From positions 1 through 64,000 of the forward strand of contig CANRWW010000008.1 in assembly GCA_947643665.1 (NCBI GenBank): a stretch of DNA of 64,000 bases, given 5' to 3'. Positions 44,887 through 55,216 of the stretch are shown piece after piece. Within the stretch, counting starts at the first letter, position 1; every line of letters starts with the position of its first letter. Under the pieces are notes generated by a model, which saw nothing but the letters and a program-made list of their open reading frames with translations, did not search any database and was not told the origin of the DNA. Position numbers and translations under genes: made by a program. This DNA is from an uncultured Porphyromonadaceae bacterium (GTDB taxonomy: Bacteria; Bacteroidota; Bacteroidia; Bacteroidales; Muribaculaceae).

Positions 44887-46503
44887 TTGAGTAAATTACA
44901 GATAAAATCGGGAGTCGTAGGGTTGCTAGTGGCAGCTCTCAGTTCCATCACAGTATCTGCTCAAAGCAATACGGGGAGCCCGGCCAAACGCCCCTCGCTT
45001 GTATTGGGTATTGTGGTGGAAGGATTGTCAACCGACTATATCGACTTGCTCAAAAGCCAATTCGGATCAGGCGGTTTCCGTCGCCTGCTTGAACATGGCG
45101 TCACCATTTCCGATGTGGATTTCGGCACTCCCCTTGATGGAGCCGCTGCCACGGCAATGATATTCACCGGAGCATCTCCCTCTGTAAACGGCATAGGTTC
45201 CGCCGGGATTTACGATCCTGAGACAAGACGGGTACGCTCGGTGTTCCTTGATCCTGAAACCATAGGCAACTTTACAGACGAGACACTTTCGCCACGTAAC
45301 CTCACGGCATCAACCATCGCCGATGAACTGCGCATAGACGCCGGTGGGCTGGGATATGCATATGCCATAGCCCCTGAAGCCGCCGAAGCGATAATAATGG
45401 CGGGCCACGCCGGAAACAGCGCTTTCTGGCTCAACGACAACACCGGCAAATGGGCTACAACAACCTTCTACAAGGATCTCCCTACCCCTGCCCAGAACGC
45501 CAACCACCGCGCTCCCAACGAATACCGCCTTGACACACTCCAGTGGATACCGTCCATACCTGTGGAAAGGTTTCCTGATCTCCCGTCATACAAAAAACTG
45601 TATCCGTTCAGGCATACTTTCCCGCGCACCCAAGCCAACCGTTTCAAAGCATACAAGAACTCTCCGGCCGTCAATACCGACGTTACCGCCATGGCTGCCG
45701 ATTATATCAAAGTGCTCACCCTAGGCAAACGGGAAAGCACCGATATGCTAAGTGTGGCCTACACACTCCAGCCATTCATGTTCGGTCGCGATCCCGATAA
45801 CCGGACTGAGATGATGGACAGCTATCTTCGTCTTGACCGCGATCTGGAGCGATTGTTCGCATCAATAGACAGCGACGGTCCAGGTATGGACAATACACTT
45901 GTATTTTTAACAGGGACACCACTTACACGCCGCCAGCGACGCGATGACGAGAAATGGGCACTACCCTACGGTGAATTTTCTTCACGTAAAGCTGTCTCTC
46001 TTCTCAACATGTACCTCATGGCCATCTATGGCAACGGCGACTGGGTGACAGCCTACCATGACGGACAACTTTTCCTTAACCATAAACTCATAAAAGAGCG
46101 CAACAAGGACCTTACCGAGCTGCGCACCGAAAGCGCACGTTTCCTTACCCGGATGAGCGGAGTAGGAGACGCATGGACCATTGATGATATTTTAGACCGC
46201 CGTGCCTCTGAAAACCCCGAGGCAATGCGCCGTAACACCCATGTGGCAACGTCGGGAGATGTAATTGTCAACATATTGCCGGGATGGCAGGAAATTGACG
46301 ATGACGAAGACACCGACACACCGCAGACAACCCAAAGGGCGGCTTCAGCAATGGCTCCCGCTTTCATATTGTCTCCAGGACTGCAAGCAGGCATCATCGG
46401 CACACCGGTGGATGCACGCGCCATAGCCCCGACTGTTACCGGCATGCTCCGCATCCGCTCGCCAAACGGTGCCGCGGTGGCACCGTTGCGCCTGAAACGC
46501 TGA
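44887..46503 (+). CDS. Secreted alkaline-phosphatase-superfamily protein without catalytic residues
   Basis: A 538-residue protein with a signal peptide (cleavage near TVSAQ) and a fold clearly like the Bacteroidetes phosphate-irrepressible phosphatase Paf[54 protein letters not shown], and [16 protein letters not shown] all have counterparts. The metal and nucleophile sites are gone: the first metal Asp is Glu45, the nucleophile Thr position is Gly85, and the DH pair normally in S/TADHG reads TGTPL. The DxxxH ligand segment is also replaced. It is probably a pseudophosphatase. The start is TTG at 44887, the only start codon in front of the signal peptide. secA follows 127 bases later. Confidence 0.85.
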   Translation: MSKLQIKSGVVGLLVAALSSITVSAQSNTGSPAKRPSLVLGIVVEGLSTDYIDLLKSQFGSGGFRRLLEHGVTISDVDFGTPLDGAAATAMIFTGASPSVNGIGSAGIYDPETRRVRSVFLDPETIGNFTDETLSPRNLTASTIADELRIDAGGLGYAYAIAPEAAEAIIMAGHAGNSAFWLNDNTGKWATTTFYKDLPTPAQNANHRAPNEYRLDTLQWIPSIPVERFPDLPSYKKLYPFRHTFPRTQANRFKAYKNSPAVNTDVTAMAADYIKVLTLGKRESTDMLSVAYTLQPFMFGRDPDNRTEMMDSYLRLDRDLERLFASIDSDGPGMDNTLVFLTGTPLTRRQRRDDEKWALPYGEFSSRKAVSLLNMYLMAIYGNGDWVTAYHDGQLFLNHKLIKERNKDLTELRTESARFLTRMSGVGDAWTIDDILDRRASENPEAMRRNTHVATSGDVIVNILPGWQEIDDDEDTDTPQTTQRAASAMAPAFILSPGLQAGIIGTPVDARAIAPTVTGMLRIRSPNGAAVAPLRLKR

Positions 46504-46630
46504 ACAGACGCGACTCCAATTTGAGCCTGTCTTCAACCAGGACACCCTCACACCACCTATAAATACACCGGCGCTCTCACTCCATTATCATAAATATTTT
46601 TACGAAAACAAAGCAACACAACATATTATA

Positions 46631-49600
46631 ATGTCACTTCAAACGTTTCTCAGCAAACTATTCGGCAACAAGTCGCAGCGCGACCTTAAGGAAATAAAGC
46701 CGATAATTGATAAAATCAATGCAATCGGCCCAAGCCTCAAAAACCTCACCAACGACGAGCTGCGTGGAAAGATTGACGAAGTACGTGCTTCCATAGCCGC
46801 AGCAATCAAACCCGACGAAGATGCCGCCGCTGAACTCCGTCTCAAAGTAGAGGATATGCCATTCAACGAGCGTCAGCCTCTGTGGGACGATATAGACAAA
46901 CATGAAAAAAACATACTTGACATACTTGAGGACCAACTCAACGAGCACCTGCCTATAGTGTTCGCCACAATGCGTGAAACCGGCGCACGTTTCGCCGCCA
47001 ACGAAACCATAGAGGTTACTGCCACACAGCTTGACCGTGATCTCGCAGCGGAAGGGCGGGAGTTCGTGAGCATCGAAGGCGACAAAGCCATATGGAAAAA
47101 CAAATGGATGGCTGGCGGAAATGAAATCACCTGGGACATGGTGCACTACGACGTGCAGCTCATAGGCGGCGTGGTACTTCACCAGGGCAAGATCGCCGAA
47201 ATGGCAACCGGTGAAGGCAAAACCCTTGTAGCCACACTCCCGGTATTCCTCCGCTCACTCTCCCGCAAAGGCGTGCATGTGGTGACCGTCAACGACTACC
47301 TCTCAAAACGAGACTCGGAGTGGATGGGCCCGCTTTACATGTTCCATGGCTCCACAGTTGACTGTATTGACAAGCATCAGCCCAACACACCCCGTCGCCG
47401 CAAAGCATATGAATGCGACATCACTTTCGGTACCAACAATGAATTCGGTTTCGACTATCTGCGCGACAACATGGCAATGGCTCCCCAGGACATGGTGCAA
47501 CGCAAACACTATTACGCCATTGTCGACGAGGTTGACTCCGTGCTTATTGACGATGCACGTACCCCGCTCATCATATCAGGCCCGGTGCCCAAAGGGGACG
47601 ACCAGCTGTTCAACGAATACAAGCCTAATGTAGAAAAAGTGTTCCAGGCACAGAAACGCCTTGTCACACAGATTCTTGCTGATGCAAAACTAAAAATCAA
47701 CAGCGAAGACAAAGAGGTGCGCAAAGAGGGCGAGTTGCTGCTGTTCCGTGCTTTCAAGGGTATGCCCAAATATGGCCCGCTGATCAAGTTCCTTAGCGAA
47801 GATGGTATGAAAAACGCGCTGCTCAAGACAGAAGCATATTACCTTCAGGACAACAGCCGCGAGATGCCTTTGGTTACAGATCCCCTGTTTTTCGTAATTG
47901 ACGAAAAAAACCGCTCGGTGGAACTCACAGACAAGGGATTCGACGTGCTTACAGACCGCAATCAGGATCCCCAGTTCTTCGTGCTGCCCGACATAGCGGC
48001 CAAACTCTCCGATTTGGAGAATATCTCCGATCTCTCCGAACGCCAGCAGAAAAAAGATGAGGCAATGGCGGATTATGCCATCAAATCGGAACGTGTGCAT
48101 ACAGTGACACAGCTCCTGAAAGCCTATACCCTGTTTGAGAAAGACAACGAATATGTGATAGATGACAACAAAATAAAGATTGTTGACGAACAGACTGGCC
48201 GTATCATGGAAGGACGCCGATACAGCGACGGCCTTCACCAGGCTATAGAGGCGAAAGAGGGAGTGAAGGTGGAAGCTGCCACACAGACATTTGCCACTAT
48301 CACTTTGCAGAACTATTTCCGCATGTACCATAAACTGGCAGGTATGACCGGTACGGCTGAAACAGAGGCTGGTGAGTTATGGGATATCTACAAACTTGAT
48401 GTAGTGACAATCCCCACCAACCGTCCGGTAGCCCGTATAGACATGGACGACCGTGTGTACAAGACCAAAAAGGAAAAATATGCTGCCGTCATTGATGAGA
48501 TAGTGCGTCTGCGCGAGGCCGGCCGTCCGGTACTTGTGGGCACCACATCAGTGGAAATATCAGAACTTCTGAAACGCATGCTTGACATGCGAAAGATACA
48601 ATGCCAGGTGCTTAACGCCAAACTACACCAGCAGGAAGCACAAGTCGTGGCTCTGGCAGGCCGACCAGGCACCGTGACTATCGCCACCAACATGGCAGGC
48701 CGCGGTACCGACATCAAGCTACCCAAAGAGGTTAAAGATGCCGGAGGTCTGGCCATTATCGGTACAGAAAGGCACGAGAGCCGTCGCGTGGACCGCCAGT
48801 TAAGAGGACGTTCAGGTCGTCAGGGCGATCCCGGATCCTCCGTATTCTATGTATCGTTCGAGGACCAACTCATGCGCTTGTTCGCGACCGACCGTGTGAT
48901 GAAAATGCTTGACACACTCGGCCTGAAAGAAGGCGAAATGATTGAGAGCAGCATGGTTACAAAAGCCATAGAAAACGCACAGAAACGTGTTGAAGAGAAC
49001 AACTTCGGCGTGCGTAAACGTCTGCTTGAATATGACGACGTCATGAACAAACAGCGTACCTACATTTACAACCGTCGTCATCACGCCCTTCTCGGCGAGC
49101 GCATAGGCATTGACATCGCTAACATGATCTACGACCTCATAGAAAATCTGGTGATCAATTACGACCAGCCTACAGACTATGAGGAACTCTCCATGGAAAT
49201 GATGCGTGTGCTTACGGTCGAACTTCCTTTCACAGCAGAAGAATTCCCGTCGTTAAGCCGCGAAGAGAAGGTTGAAAGGCTGTACGCCGCAACCAACGAA
49301 ACCCTTGACCGCCGTACACAGCGCATAAAAGACGTTGCTATGCCTGTGATAAAGGACTGGGTGGAGAACCGCGGCGCTACAGGGCGCATACTTGTACCAA
49401 TCACAGATGGGAAACGGATATTCCATCTTCGTTGCGACATAAACGAAGCATACGCTTCGGAATGCAAGTCAATCGTGAAGGAGTGGCATAAAGCCATACT
49501 TCTAGTCACTATTGATGAGCTTTGGAAAGAACATTTGCGTGAACTTGACGACTTGCGCCAAAGCGTGCAAAACGCTTCTTATGAGCAGAAAGATCCGCTG

Positions 49601-50062
49601 GTAATCTACAAAGTGGAATCGTTCCATATCTTTGAGTCCATGCTCAACAATCTCAACCAGAAGACACTCGCAGCTCTTATGCGTGGCCAGATCTTCGTAC
49701 AGCCCGCACCACGTCCCACTAACGTATCCGTTGGTGGCGCACCTACAGACAAGGCCATGGAGAGCAACGAAGAAGAAACGGATGTTGAAGATCACAAAGA
49801 GGAGAAAGCTCCGGAGAAGGCTCCGGAACCAGCTCCTGAAATGAAACGTGCCATGCCTGAACGCCCCAACGACTACTCCCAGTATACCGCTTCGAAAGAA
49901 AGCCTGCCAGGAGAAAACGACCAGCGCCAGGCCATGGCAAACGCCGGAGGAGGCCAACATAAGGTCCAACCCATGAAAGCTGCGCCTAAAATCGGACGCA
50001 ACGACCTCTGCCCCTGCGGATCAGGTAAAAAGTACAAAAACTGTCACGGCCGCAACGCCTGA
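46631..50062 (+). CDS. secA: Preprotein translocase ATPase SecA
   Basis: A 1143-residue SecA, long as usual in Bacteroidetes. The Walker A segment [15 protein letters not shown] lies near residue 195, [20 protein letters not shown] near residue 290, and [12 protein letters not shown] near residue 690 with the following [23 protein letters not shown]. The C-terminus holds a Pro/Glu-rich linker and the SEC-C zinc motif [18 protein letters not shown], which binds SecB or ribosomes in other bacteria. It drives Sec-dependent export through SecYEG with ATP. The pseudophosphatase gene lies just upstream; no promoter box was recognised in the 127-base gap. The coiled-coil membrane protein gene follows after 61 bases. 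Confidence 0.97.
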   Translation: MSLQTFLSKLFGNKSQRDLKEIKPIIDKINAIGPSLKNLTNDELRGKIDEVRASIAAAIKPDEDAAAELRLKVEDMPFNERQPLWDDIDKHEKNILDILEDQLNEHLPIVFATMRETGARFAANETIEVTATQLDRDLAAEGREFVSIEGDKAIWKNKWMAGGNEITWDMVHYDVQLIGGVVLHQGKIAEMATGEGKTLVATLPVFLRSLSRKGVHVVTVNDYLSKRDSEWMGPLYMFHGSTVDCIDKHQPNTPRRRKAYECDITFGTNNEFGFDYLRDNMAMAPQDMVQRKHYYAIVDEVDSVLIDDARTPLIISGPVPKGDDQLFNEYKPNVEKVFQAQKRLVTQILADAKLKINSEDKEVRKEGELLLFRAFKGMPKYGPLIKFLSEDGMKNALLKTEAYYLQDNSREMPLVTDPLFFVIDEKNRSVELTDKGFDVLTDRNQDPQFFVLPDIAAKLSDLENISDLSERQQKKDEAMADYAIKSERVHTVTQLLKAYTLFEKDNEYVIDDNKIKIVDEQTGRIMEGRRYSDGLHQAIEAKEGVKVEAATQTFATITLQNYFRMYHKLAGMTGTAETEAGELWDIYKLDVVTIPTNRPVARIDMDDRVYKTKKEKYAAVIDEIVRLREAGRPVLVGTTSVEISELLKRMLDMRKIQCQVLNAKLHQQEAQVVALAGRPGTVTIATNMAGRGTDIKLPKEVKDAGGLAIIGTERHESRRVDRQLRGRSGRQGDPGSSVFYVSFEDQLMRLFATDRVMKMLDTLGLKEGEMIESSMVTKAIENAQKRVEENNFGVRKRLLEYDDVMNKQRTYIYNRRHHALLGERIGIDIANMIYDLIENLVINYDQPTDYEELSMEMMRVLTVELPFTAEEFPSLSREEKVERLYAATNETLDRRTQRIKDVAMPVIKDWVENRGATGRILVPITDGKRIFHLRCDINEAYASECKSIVKEWHKAILLVTIDELWKEHLRELDDLRQSVQNASYEQKDPLVIYKVESFHIFESMLNNLNQKTLAALMRGQIFVQPAPRPTNVSVGGAPTDKAMESNEEETDVEDHKEEKAPEKAPEPAPEMKRAMPERPNDYSQYTASKESLPGENDQRQAMANAGGGQHKVQPMKAAPKIGRNDLCPCGSGKKYKNCHGRNA

Positions 50063-50123
50063 TCGCAGTCACGCTCTCTCTCCGCTTCTCTTTCATTAAC
50101 ATGCAAATTTTTTCATCAATATT

Positions 50124-51422
50124 ATGGCTAACGACAATAACAATCCCGAATATCCCAATCCGGGAGGAGAAACTCTAAACGAGCGTTTGCGCCGCGCCGC
50201 TGCTATGGCACGCGGAGAACACCCAAATGTACAGCCACAACGCCATGAAGGATCTGGACCGCAACCAAATGCGGAACGCCCCTCTGAACCGGCTCCCGCC
50301 CCCCGGCAATCCCCTGCCCCACAGGAACCCGCCGGAGGACGCAATTACGACAATATTGAAGAATTCAGACGTTCGGCACGCCAACCGGAGCCGGAAACTG
50401 AGATGCGCCAGCGTCCTCCCCAACGTGAAGCGGAGCCACTCCACTATAACGAACCTTACCGGCAGCGTAAAGCAGATCCACGGAGACCATACCATGAACC
50501 TATTGAAGGAAATCATAAAGGGAAGAAAAACCCGATATTCTGGATCTCCATTCTGGCTGTATTGCTCCTGCTGGCAGTGTTGGCGGTATTTTTCCTGTCT
50601 GTAAGCCATAGCCGCGAGAGAGCCGAACAGCAGCAGCAAATAGAGCAATTGCAGCTGGCCAACGAACAGATACAGCTGGCCAATGAATATGACGCGCTCA
50701 ACAATGAGTTTGCCCAATATGAAAACCAGACATCGCTGTTGGCAAACGATTCAATAGTCCAAAAATACTCGGCGGCCCGTGCACAGGTTGAAAAACTGTT
50801 GCAGGAACTCAAAAACGAAAAAAACAAGAGCGCTGCACAGATCAGCAAACTTAAAGGTGAGATCGCAACCCTGAAGGGGATCCTGCGCAATTATGTGGAG
50901 CAGATTAACGCCCTCAGCCAGGAAAACCAGGAGCTTCGCTCTGAAAACCAGGAGGTAAAAGCGCGCAACCAGCAGCTCAGCCAGAACATACAGTCTGTAC
51001 AGCAAAGCAACAAGGTGCTAAACGAACGCATGACACTTGCCGAGAAGCTGAATGTGACAGGTGTGGCGCTGACACCGCTCAACAAAAAAGGGAAAAAGGA
51101 AAAGAATGTGACAAAGGCACGTCAGCTCATGGTCACTTTCACCATCCCGCAGAACAACTCTACTCCGGTAGGTGAGAAGACCATCTATCTTCGCATCACC
51201 AATCCTGAAGGAACTCTCCTCAGCGGTGGCGGGTCATTCAGTTTCGAGGGGGCAAACCTTGAAGCTACGGCTAGAAAAGCCATTGAATATGCCGGCGACG
51301 AAATCCCTGACGTAACCATCTACTGGGATGTGAACACAACCCTCACACCCGGTGACTACACCGTCGAACTCTTTGCCGATAATTTCCGGTTGGCGTCACG
51401 TAAATTTACTTTGAAAAAGTAA
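50124..51422 (+). CDS. Membrane-anchored coiled-coil protein of unknown function
   Basis: A 432-residue protein with three parts: a polar, Pro/Arg/Glu-rich N-terminus (about residues 1-130), one transmembrane segment ISILAVLLLLAVLAVFFLSV (about 139-158), and a periplasmic part. The latter has a long coiled coil (about 165-305) rich in Gln/Asn/Glu (for example QQQQIEQLQLANEQIQLANE) and a C-terminal beta-rich domain (about 330-432). It resembles a Bacteroidetes family without known function. It follows secA by 61 bases and may be cotranscribed, so a role at the envelope is plausible. Confidence 0.65.
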   Translation: MANDNNNPEYPNPGGETLNERLRRAAAMARGEHPNVQPQRHEGSGPQPNAERPSEPAPAPRQSPAPQEPAGGRNYDNIEEFRRSARQPEPETEMRQRPPQREAEPLHYNEPYRQRKADPRRPYHEPIEGNHKGKKNPIFWISILAVLLLLAVLAVFFLSVSHSRERAEQQQQIEQLQLANEQIQLANEYDALNNEFAQYENQTSLLANDSIVQKYSAARAQVEKLLQELKNEKNKSAAQISKLKGEIATLKGILRNYVEQINALSQENQELRSENQEVKARNQQLSQNIQSVQQSNKVLNERMTLAEKLNVTGVALTPLNKKGKKEKNVTKARQLMVTFTIPQNNSTPVGEKTIYLRITNPEGTLLSGGGSFSFEGANLEATARKAIEYAGDEIPDVTIYWDVNTTLTPGDYTVELFADNFRLASRKFTLKK

Positions 51423-51436
51423 ATTTACGCAAAAGA

Positions 51437-51981
51437 AGAAGTAAGAAGCAAGAGCATTAGAATTAAAGCAAAGATACATATGCCAATATACGGATTATAA
51501 CACATGCAGTATGGCAGTTTACAGAATCTTGTGGTATGGCAAAAAGCCATGCATCTGGCAAAACATACTTACCAGATCTTGAAAGAATTTCCCATAGAGG
51601 AAAAATATGGACTTAGTGACCAGATCAGAAGATGTGCCATATCTGTACCATCAAATATTGCCGAAGGGTATGGAAGAATGTCGGATAATGAATTCTTGCG
51701 TTTCCTGGCCATTGCGAATGGCTCACTGTATGAACTTGAGACGCAAATATTATTGACCTCTGGCATCTTTCCATACCTTTCGGATAAATGCAATTCCATC
51801 TTACAGGAAATTACTGAAGAAAAAAAGATAATCCGTTCTTTCATTGCAACTATCAAAAAACGTATCCGATGACAAATCAATGATAGCCACGGCTAAGACC
51901 AACTTATTTGCTTCTACTTTACCCATAGTTTTCACAACAGTATTATTGCTTCGCTTCTAATGCTCTAAACTTCTTACTTCT
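51437..51981. mobile_element. Inverted-repeat-bounded cassette with a four-helix-bundle gene
   Basis: A 545-bp segment between the coiled-coil and antiporter genes has imperfect terminal inverted repeats. The left end reads AGAAGTAAGAAG-CA-AGAGCATTAGAA (51437-51462). The right end, reversed, reads AGAAGTAAGAAG-TTT-AGAGCATTAGAA (51955-51981): two perfect 12-base blocks. Weaker similarity continues inward for about 15 bases (AAGCAA..ATAC). The only gene inside is the four-helix-bundle protein. No transposase is present and target-site duplications are not clear, so mobility would need help. IVS-type elements in rRNA genes with the same protein also have inverted-repeat ends. This is an inference from the ends. 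Confidence 0.55.
51504..51872 (+). CDS. Four-helix-bundle protein (23S rRNA IVS / S23 family)
   Basis: A 122-residue protein of the family found in rRNA intervening sequences and related to Avd proteins of diversity-generating retroelements. The signature LVVWQKAMHLAKHTYQI near residue 7, LSDQIRRCAISVPSNIAEGYGR near residue 37 and FLRFLAIANGSLYELETQI near residue 62 are all present. The bundle binds nucleic acid in characterised members; what it does alone is unknown. The gene is AT-rich, unlike the flanking genes, and lies inside inverted repeats at 51437-51462 and 51955-51981. No RNA or reverse-transcriptase genes are adjacent. The ATG at 51504 gives the normal start of the family. Confidence 0.9.
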   Translation: MQYGSLQNLVVWQKAMHLAKHTYQILKEFPIEEKYGLSDQIRRCAISVPSNIAEGYGRMSDNEFLRFLAIANGSLYELETQILLTSGIFPYLSDKCNSILQEITEEKKIIRSFIATIKKRIR

Positions 51982-51986
51982 ACAAA

Positions 51987-54197
51987 ATGGAAAGCCTTAT
52001 ATCGGATCTTGCGTTCATACTGCTGCTCGGGGCGGTGGTGACACTGCTGTTCAAGTGGATAAAGCAGCCGGTGGTGCTGGGATACATCGTGGCTGGATTC
52101 CTGGCCAGCCCCAACTTTACCCCCCTACCTTCGGTCACTACCGACGAGAACATTGAGTTCTGGGCACAGATCGGTATCATAGTGCTGCTGTTCTCCCTCG
52201 GCCTTGAGTTCAGTTTCAAGAAACTGCTCAATACCGGAGGATCGGCCGTCGTTACGGCGCTCATCATAGTGTTGGGGATGATGGCCACAGGCTTCGTGAT
52301 AGGGCATCTGCTCGGTTTCACGGCAATCAACAGCCTATTCCTCGGGGGGATGCTCTCCATGTCGTCGACCACGATCATCATCAAGGCTTTCACCGACCTC
52401 AACCTCAGACAGAAGAAATTTGCCTCGCTCGTGTTCGCGGTGCTCATCGTGGAGGATCTGTTTGCCGTCGTGATGATGGTTGTGCTCTCCTCCATCGCCA
52501 TCAACAACAGCGTGGAAGGTGGCGAGATGCTCATGAGCGTGAGCAAACTTGTGTTCTTCCTAATCATATGGTTCCTGGTCGGCGTGTTCATCCTGCCCTC
52601 GGCTCTCAACCGCTTCCGCCGTTTCCTCAACAATGAGACCCTTCTGGTGGTGTCAATGGGGCTATGCCTCGGCATGGCCGTCTTCTCGGTGTTCTGCGGC
52701 TTTTCCATGGCGCTGGGTGCATTCGTGATGGGTTCCATCCTCGCCGGCACAAGCTATGCCGAGCGCATAGAGCATGTGGTAAGTCCGGTCAAGGATCTTT
52801 TCGGGTCGGTGTTCTTCATCTCCGTGGGTATGATGGTGCAACCCGACGTGATAGTGCAATACTGGTGGCCTATCCTGCTGCTGTCGGTGGTGGTGATAGT
52901 CGGCATGATAGTGTTCGGCACATGCGGCATGCTTGTCACAGGACAGAGCCTGCGCGTGGCCATTCAGTCGGGCTTCTCCCTTACCCAGATCGGGGAATTC
53001 GCCTTCATCATCGCCACCCTGGGCATGAGCCTTGGAGTGCTCGACCATGAGATCTACCCGATTGTGGTGGCAGTATCGGTGATAACCACATTCACTACCC
53101 CTTATTTCATACGCATGGCCGAACCGGTATACGAGTTCACGGCACGACACCTGCCACAACGTTTCCGGTATCTTCTCACTGCACGCACTTCGGGAGACTC
53201 CGACAGCGATACGACACGCCGCGCATGGATCTCCCTCTCACAACGTTATCTGTGGCGCATCCTGATGTATTCCATCATACTGTATGCCATCTCCATGCTC
53301 TCGCGCACATATCTCGCTCCATGGCTTGACGGATGGGCCGGGGCATGGAGCCGGTTCATAGGAGCTGCAACCACCCTTACATTTATGGCACCGTTCCTGC
53401 TGGCTCTCTGTCTGCCGCCACGCATGGACTCCGGCAACAGCGCAGCACATCTTACGGCATCCCAGCTACGGCTTCCGAGGTTGATCATGATGGTGTTCCG
53501 ACTCATGCTCGCCCTTGGATTCATCGTCTGGCAACTCTGGCAGTTCTACTCACTCAAGGTCGGCATACTTGTGGGGATAGCATGCTTCATGATCATGCTG
53601 ATGCTCTTCTCCAAGCGCCTCAACCATCAGTTGCGCCAGATAGAGAAACGGTTCATCAACAACCTCAACGAGCGTGAACTACGACGCTCAGGCAAGAACA
53701 ACAACCTTGTGAGCGATCTCCACCTGGCCTACATGCATGTGGGCTACGGATGCCCGTTCGTAGGCGAACGCCTTGTAAACGCCAATATCCGCCACAAATA
53801 CGGGGTCACGGTAGTGACCATACAGCGCGGCTCGGAGCTGACGGTCGTTCCTTCGGGCGAGACGCGCATCTTCCCGGGAGACACCGTAGGTGTGATCGGC
53901 ACGGACGAGCAGATCTCCTCCATCCTCCCCGTGATCGAGGCCGAACAGACACCCTCCTCTTCCGACACGCCCACTGACCTCAACGAGTTCAAGCTCACAA
54001 GCGTAGTGCTTACGGACAGCTCCCCACTTGTCGGAAAGACCCTCGCCACCGCCGATGTGCGCCGCAACTACCAGACCCACGTCGTAACCCTCGAGCGCGA
54101 CAACACCTTCGTTGACGAAGCCGCCCATCTTCCCCTCCGTCCCGGCGACCGCCTCTGGATCGTCGGCACCTCCCGCACCGCCGACCTCCTCCGCTGA
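51987..54197 (+). CDS. KefB-type monovalent cation:proton antiporter with TrkA_C domains
   Basis: A 736-residue membrane protein. The Na+/H+ exchanger domain covers about residues 1-390 with twelve or so membrane helices; family segments such as LGYIVAGFLASPNFTPLP and the LLFSLGLEFSFKKL motif are intact. Another helical membrane block follows (about 420-560), then two TrkA_C-like domains (about 575-655 and 665-736), each with the phrase (F/L)VGERL or LVGKTL. It probably exchanges K+ or Na+ for protons, controlled by a ligand bound to the TrkA_C parts. No RCK_N domain is visible. Codons are visibly richer in G and C than in the genes before it. Confidence 0.88.
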   Translation: MESLISDLAFILLLGAVVTLLFKWIKQPVVLGYIVAGFLASPNFTPLPSVTTDENIEFWAQIGIIVLLFSLGLEFSFKKLLNTGGSAVVTALIIVLGMMATGFVIGHLLGFTAINSLFLGGMLSMSSTTIIIKAFTDLNLRQKKFASLVFAVLIVEDLFAVVMMVVLSSIAINNSVEGGEMLMSVSKLVFFLIIWFLVGVFILPSALNRFRRFLNNETLLVVSMGLCLGMAVFSVFCGFSMALGAFVMGSILAGTSYAERIEHVVSPVKDLFGSVFFISVGMMVQPDVIVQYWWPILLLSVVVIVGMIVFGTCGMLVTGQSLRVAIQSGFSLTQIGEFAFIIATLGMSLGVLDHEIYPIVVAVSVITTFTTPYFIRMAEPVYEFTARHLPQRFRYLLTARTSGDSDSDTTRRAWISLSQRYLWRILMYSIILYAISMLSRTYLAPWLDGWAGAWSRFIGAATTLTFMAPFLLALCLPPRMDSGNSAAHLTASQLRLPRLIMMVFRLMLALGFIVWQLWQFYSLKVGILVGIACFMIMLMLFSKRLNHQLRQIEKRFINNLNERELRRSGKNNNLVSDLHLAYMHVGYGCPFVGERLVNANIRHKYGVTVVTIQRGSELTVVPSGETRIFPGDTVGVIGTDEQISSILPVIEAEQTPSSSDTPTDLNEFKLTSVVLTDSSPLVGKTLATADVRRNYQTHVVTLERDNTFVDEAAHLPLRPGDRLWIVGTSRTADLLR

Positions 54198-54204
54198 TCC
54201 CCGG

Positions 54205-54250
54205 AATATTTTGATTCATTACAATTGGGGATGGCACGGGAAATATAATG
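54205..54250 (+). pseudogene. Remnant of a C10 (streptopain/PrtT) peptidase C-terminus
   Basis: Directly behind the antiporter stop codon, a segment encodes NILIHYNWGWHGKYN. The DNA is nearly the same as the matching part of the C10-like gene at about 55502-55550 (YFYVHYNWGWHGKCN). The NWGW motif belongs to the end of the C10 peptidase fold. The frame around it is short and has no start or catalytic Cys, so it is a relic of an older copy. Confidence 0.7.
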
Positions 54251-54358
54251 TTTTTTTCATCGTATTGACCTCGCGATGGATCCGAACGTCATAAAGAAGG
54301 ATGCTCACCCTAAACAGGTTCAGCATTGAAAGGCAAATCATACCTATAATAAACTGAC

Positions 54359-55063
54359 ATGAGAGCGAATGTAAAACTGTGGCGTGCGATCGGCATATGC
54401 ATTATTGGAATATTGTTTGTCGGGTGTAACACAAACCTGTCTGCCACCAAGCACCATGCATCCGGCAAAAAGAATAAATCCGCACATATTTATATGGACG
54501 GCTCTTATGTGATGCCTGACAACACAAGGATGTTCAAGTATGAAGATGTTTTCCTGAACTTCAATTCAAAAGGCGGAAAGAAAACCGTCAAATACAACCA
54601 GGAGGCTTGCCCTAGGTTTATTTGCTCCACATCAGAAGATTGGTTGGTCTGCATGAAAAATGACATTGTGACATACCAGACAGCCAAAGACACCAAAGGA
54701 ATGGACTGCTTTATTCTTTACCCATTAAATGAGGACAACCTAAACAGGTTTTATGCGGGAGATGTTGTCAACAAGCAATACATCACCCCGTTGGCATCTC
54801 AATACTTCCATTATAACGGTGTGCTCGGCATTGATTTGGTTCCGATTTGTTGGGAAAACAAGTTTGCCATGCCCATTGGTGAAGAGAAATGGGTAAGAGC
54901 CGTTTTTGATCCGGACAAGCATCTAATCCAATTACATGTGCAGCCCAACAATACCGGCAAATGCAGAGTTCTCACTTTGGTATTGAACGACTTATATGGC
55001 AGCAGTCCCTATAGTGAGCCATTTTTAAACAATGCCATCCGCATATTCCAACGCCACGACTGA
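54359..55063 (+). CDS. Lipoprotein of the C10-remnant module (copy A)
   Basis: A 234-residue protein with a lipoprotein signal (lipobox LFVGCNTN). It is clearly homologous to copy B at 55657-56388: the opening MFKYEDVFLNFNSKGGKKTVKYN matches LFKDEDIFNTFNAAGGKATIVYN, and the end NNAIRIFQ matches NNAIRIEQ. The fold looks like a mixed beta sandwich. The N-terminal repeat resembles a BACON-like or inhibitor-like domain, but no family is certain. A C10 peptidase remnant lies just upstream. In Bacteroides, C10 peptidases are encoded with staphostatin-like inhibitors; this lipoprotein is longer, so an inhibitor role is only a hypothesis. No -7 box was seen. Confidence 0.65.
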   Translation: MRANVKLWRAIGICIIGILFVGCNTNLSATKHHASGKKNKSAHIYMDGSYVMPDNTRMFKYEDVFLNFNSKGGKKTVKYNQEACPRFICSTSEDWLVCMKNDIVTYQTAKDTKGMDCFILYPLNEDNLNRFYAGDVVNKQYITPLASQYFHYNGVLGIDLVPICWENKFAMPIGEEKWVRAVFDPDKHLIQLHVQPNNTGKCRVLTLVLNDLYGSSPYSEPFLNNAIRIFQRHD

Positions 55064-55105
55064 CCAATAAAAAACGCCGCCGCAATCAAATTGCAGTCAA
55101 GAATA
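55064..55105 (+). repeat. Terminator half copied behind lipoprotein A
   Basis: Behind the stop, ccaataaaaaacgccgccgc (55064-55083) resembles the left arm of the terminator behind copy B (56410-56434). The right arm is absent, so it is probably a degenerate copy left from the module duplication. Confidence 0.5.
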
Positions 55106-55156
55106 TTTATGAACACCATTTAGCCCAACGAGTAGCGAAAATAGCCAATTAAATTC

Positions 55157-55186
55157 TTGGAATTTTGATATTTTTAGTTAACTTTG
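55157..55186 (+). promoter_or_regulatory. Promoter of the C10-like gene
   Basis: TTG (55157-55159) and TAACTTTG (55179-55186) with 19 nt between. The leader to the ATG at 55217 is about 25 nt. Confidence 0.65.
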
Positions 55187-55216
55187 CGAATAGCCAATTT
55201 TAACAATCTTATACAC

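Noticed and set aside
54112-54294. 60-codon frame containing the HYNWGWHG segment
   Set aside because: It begins inside the antiporter gene in another frame; only the short part behind the stop codon matches a C10 peptidase, so it is recorded as a relic, not a gene.
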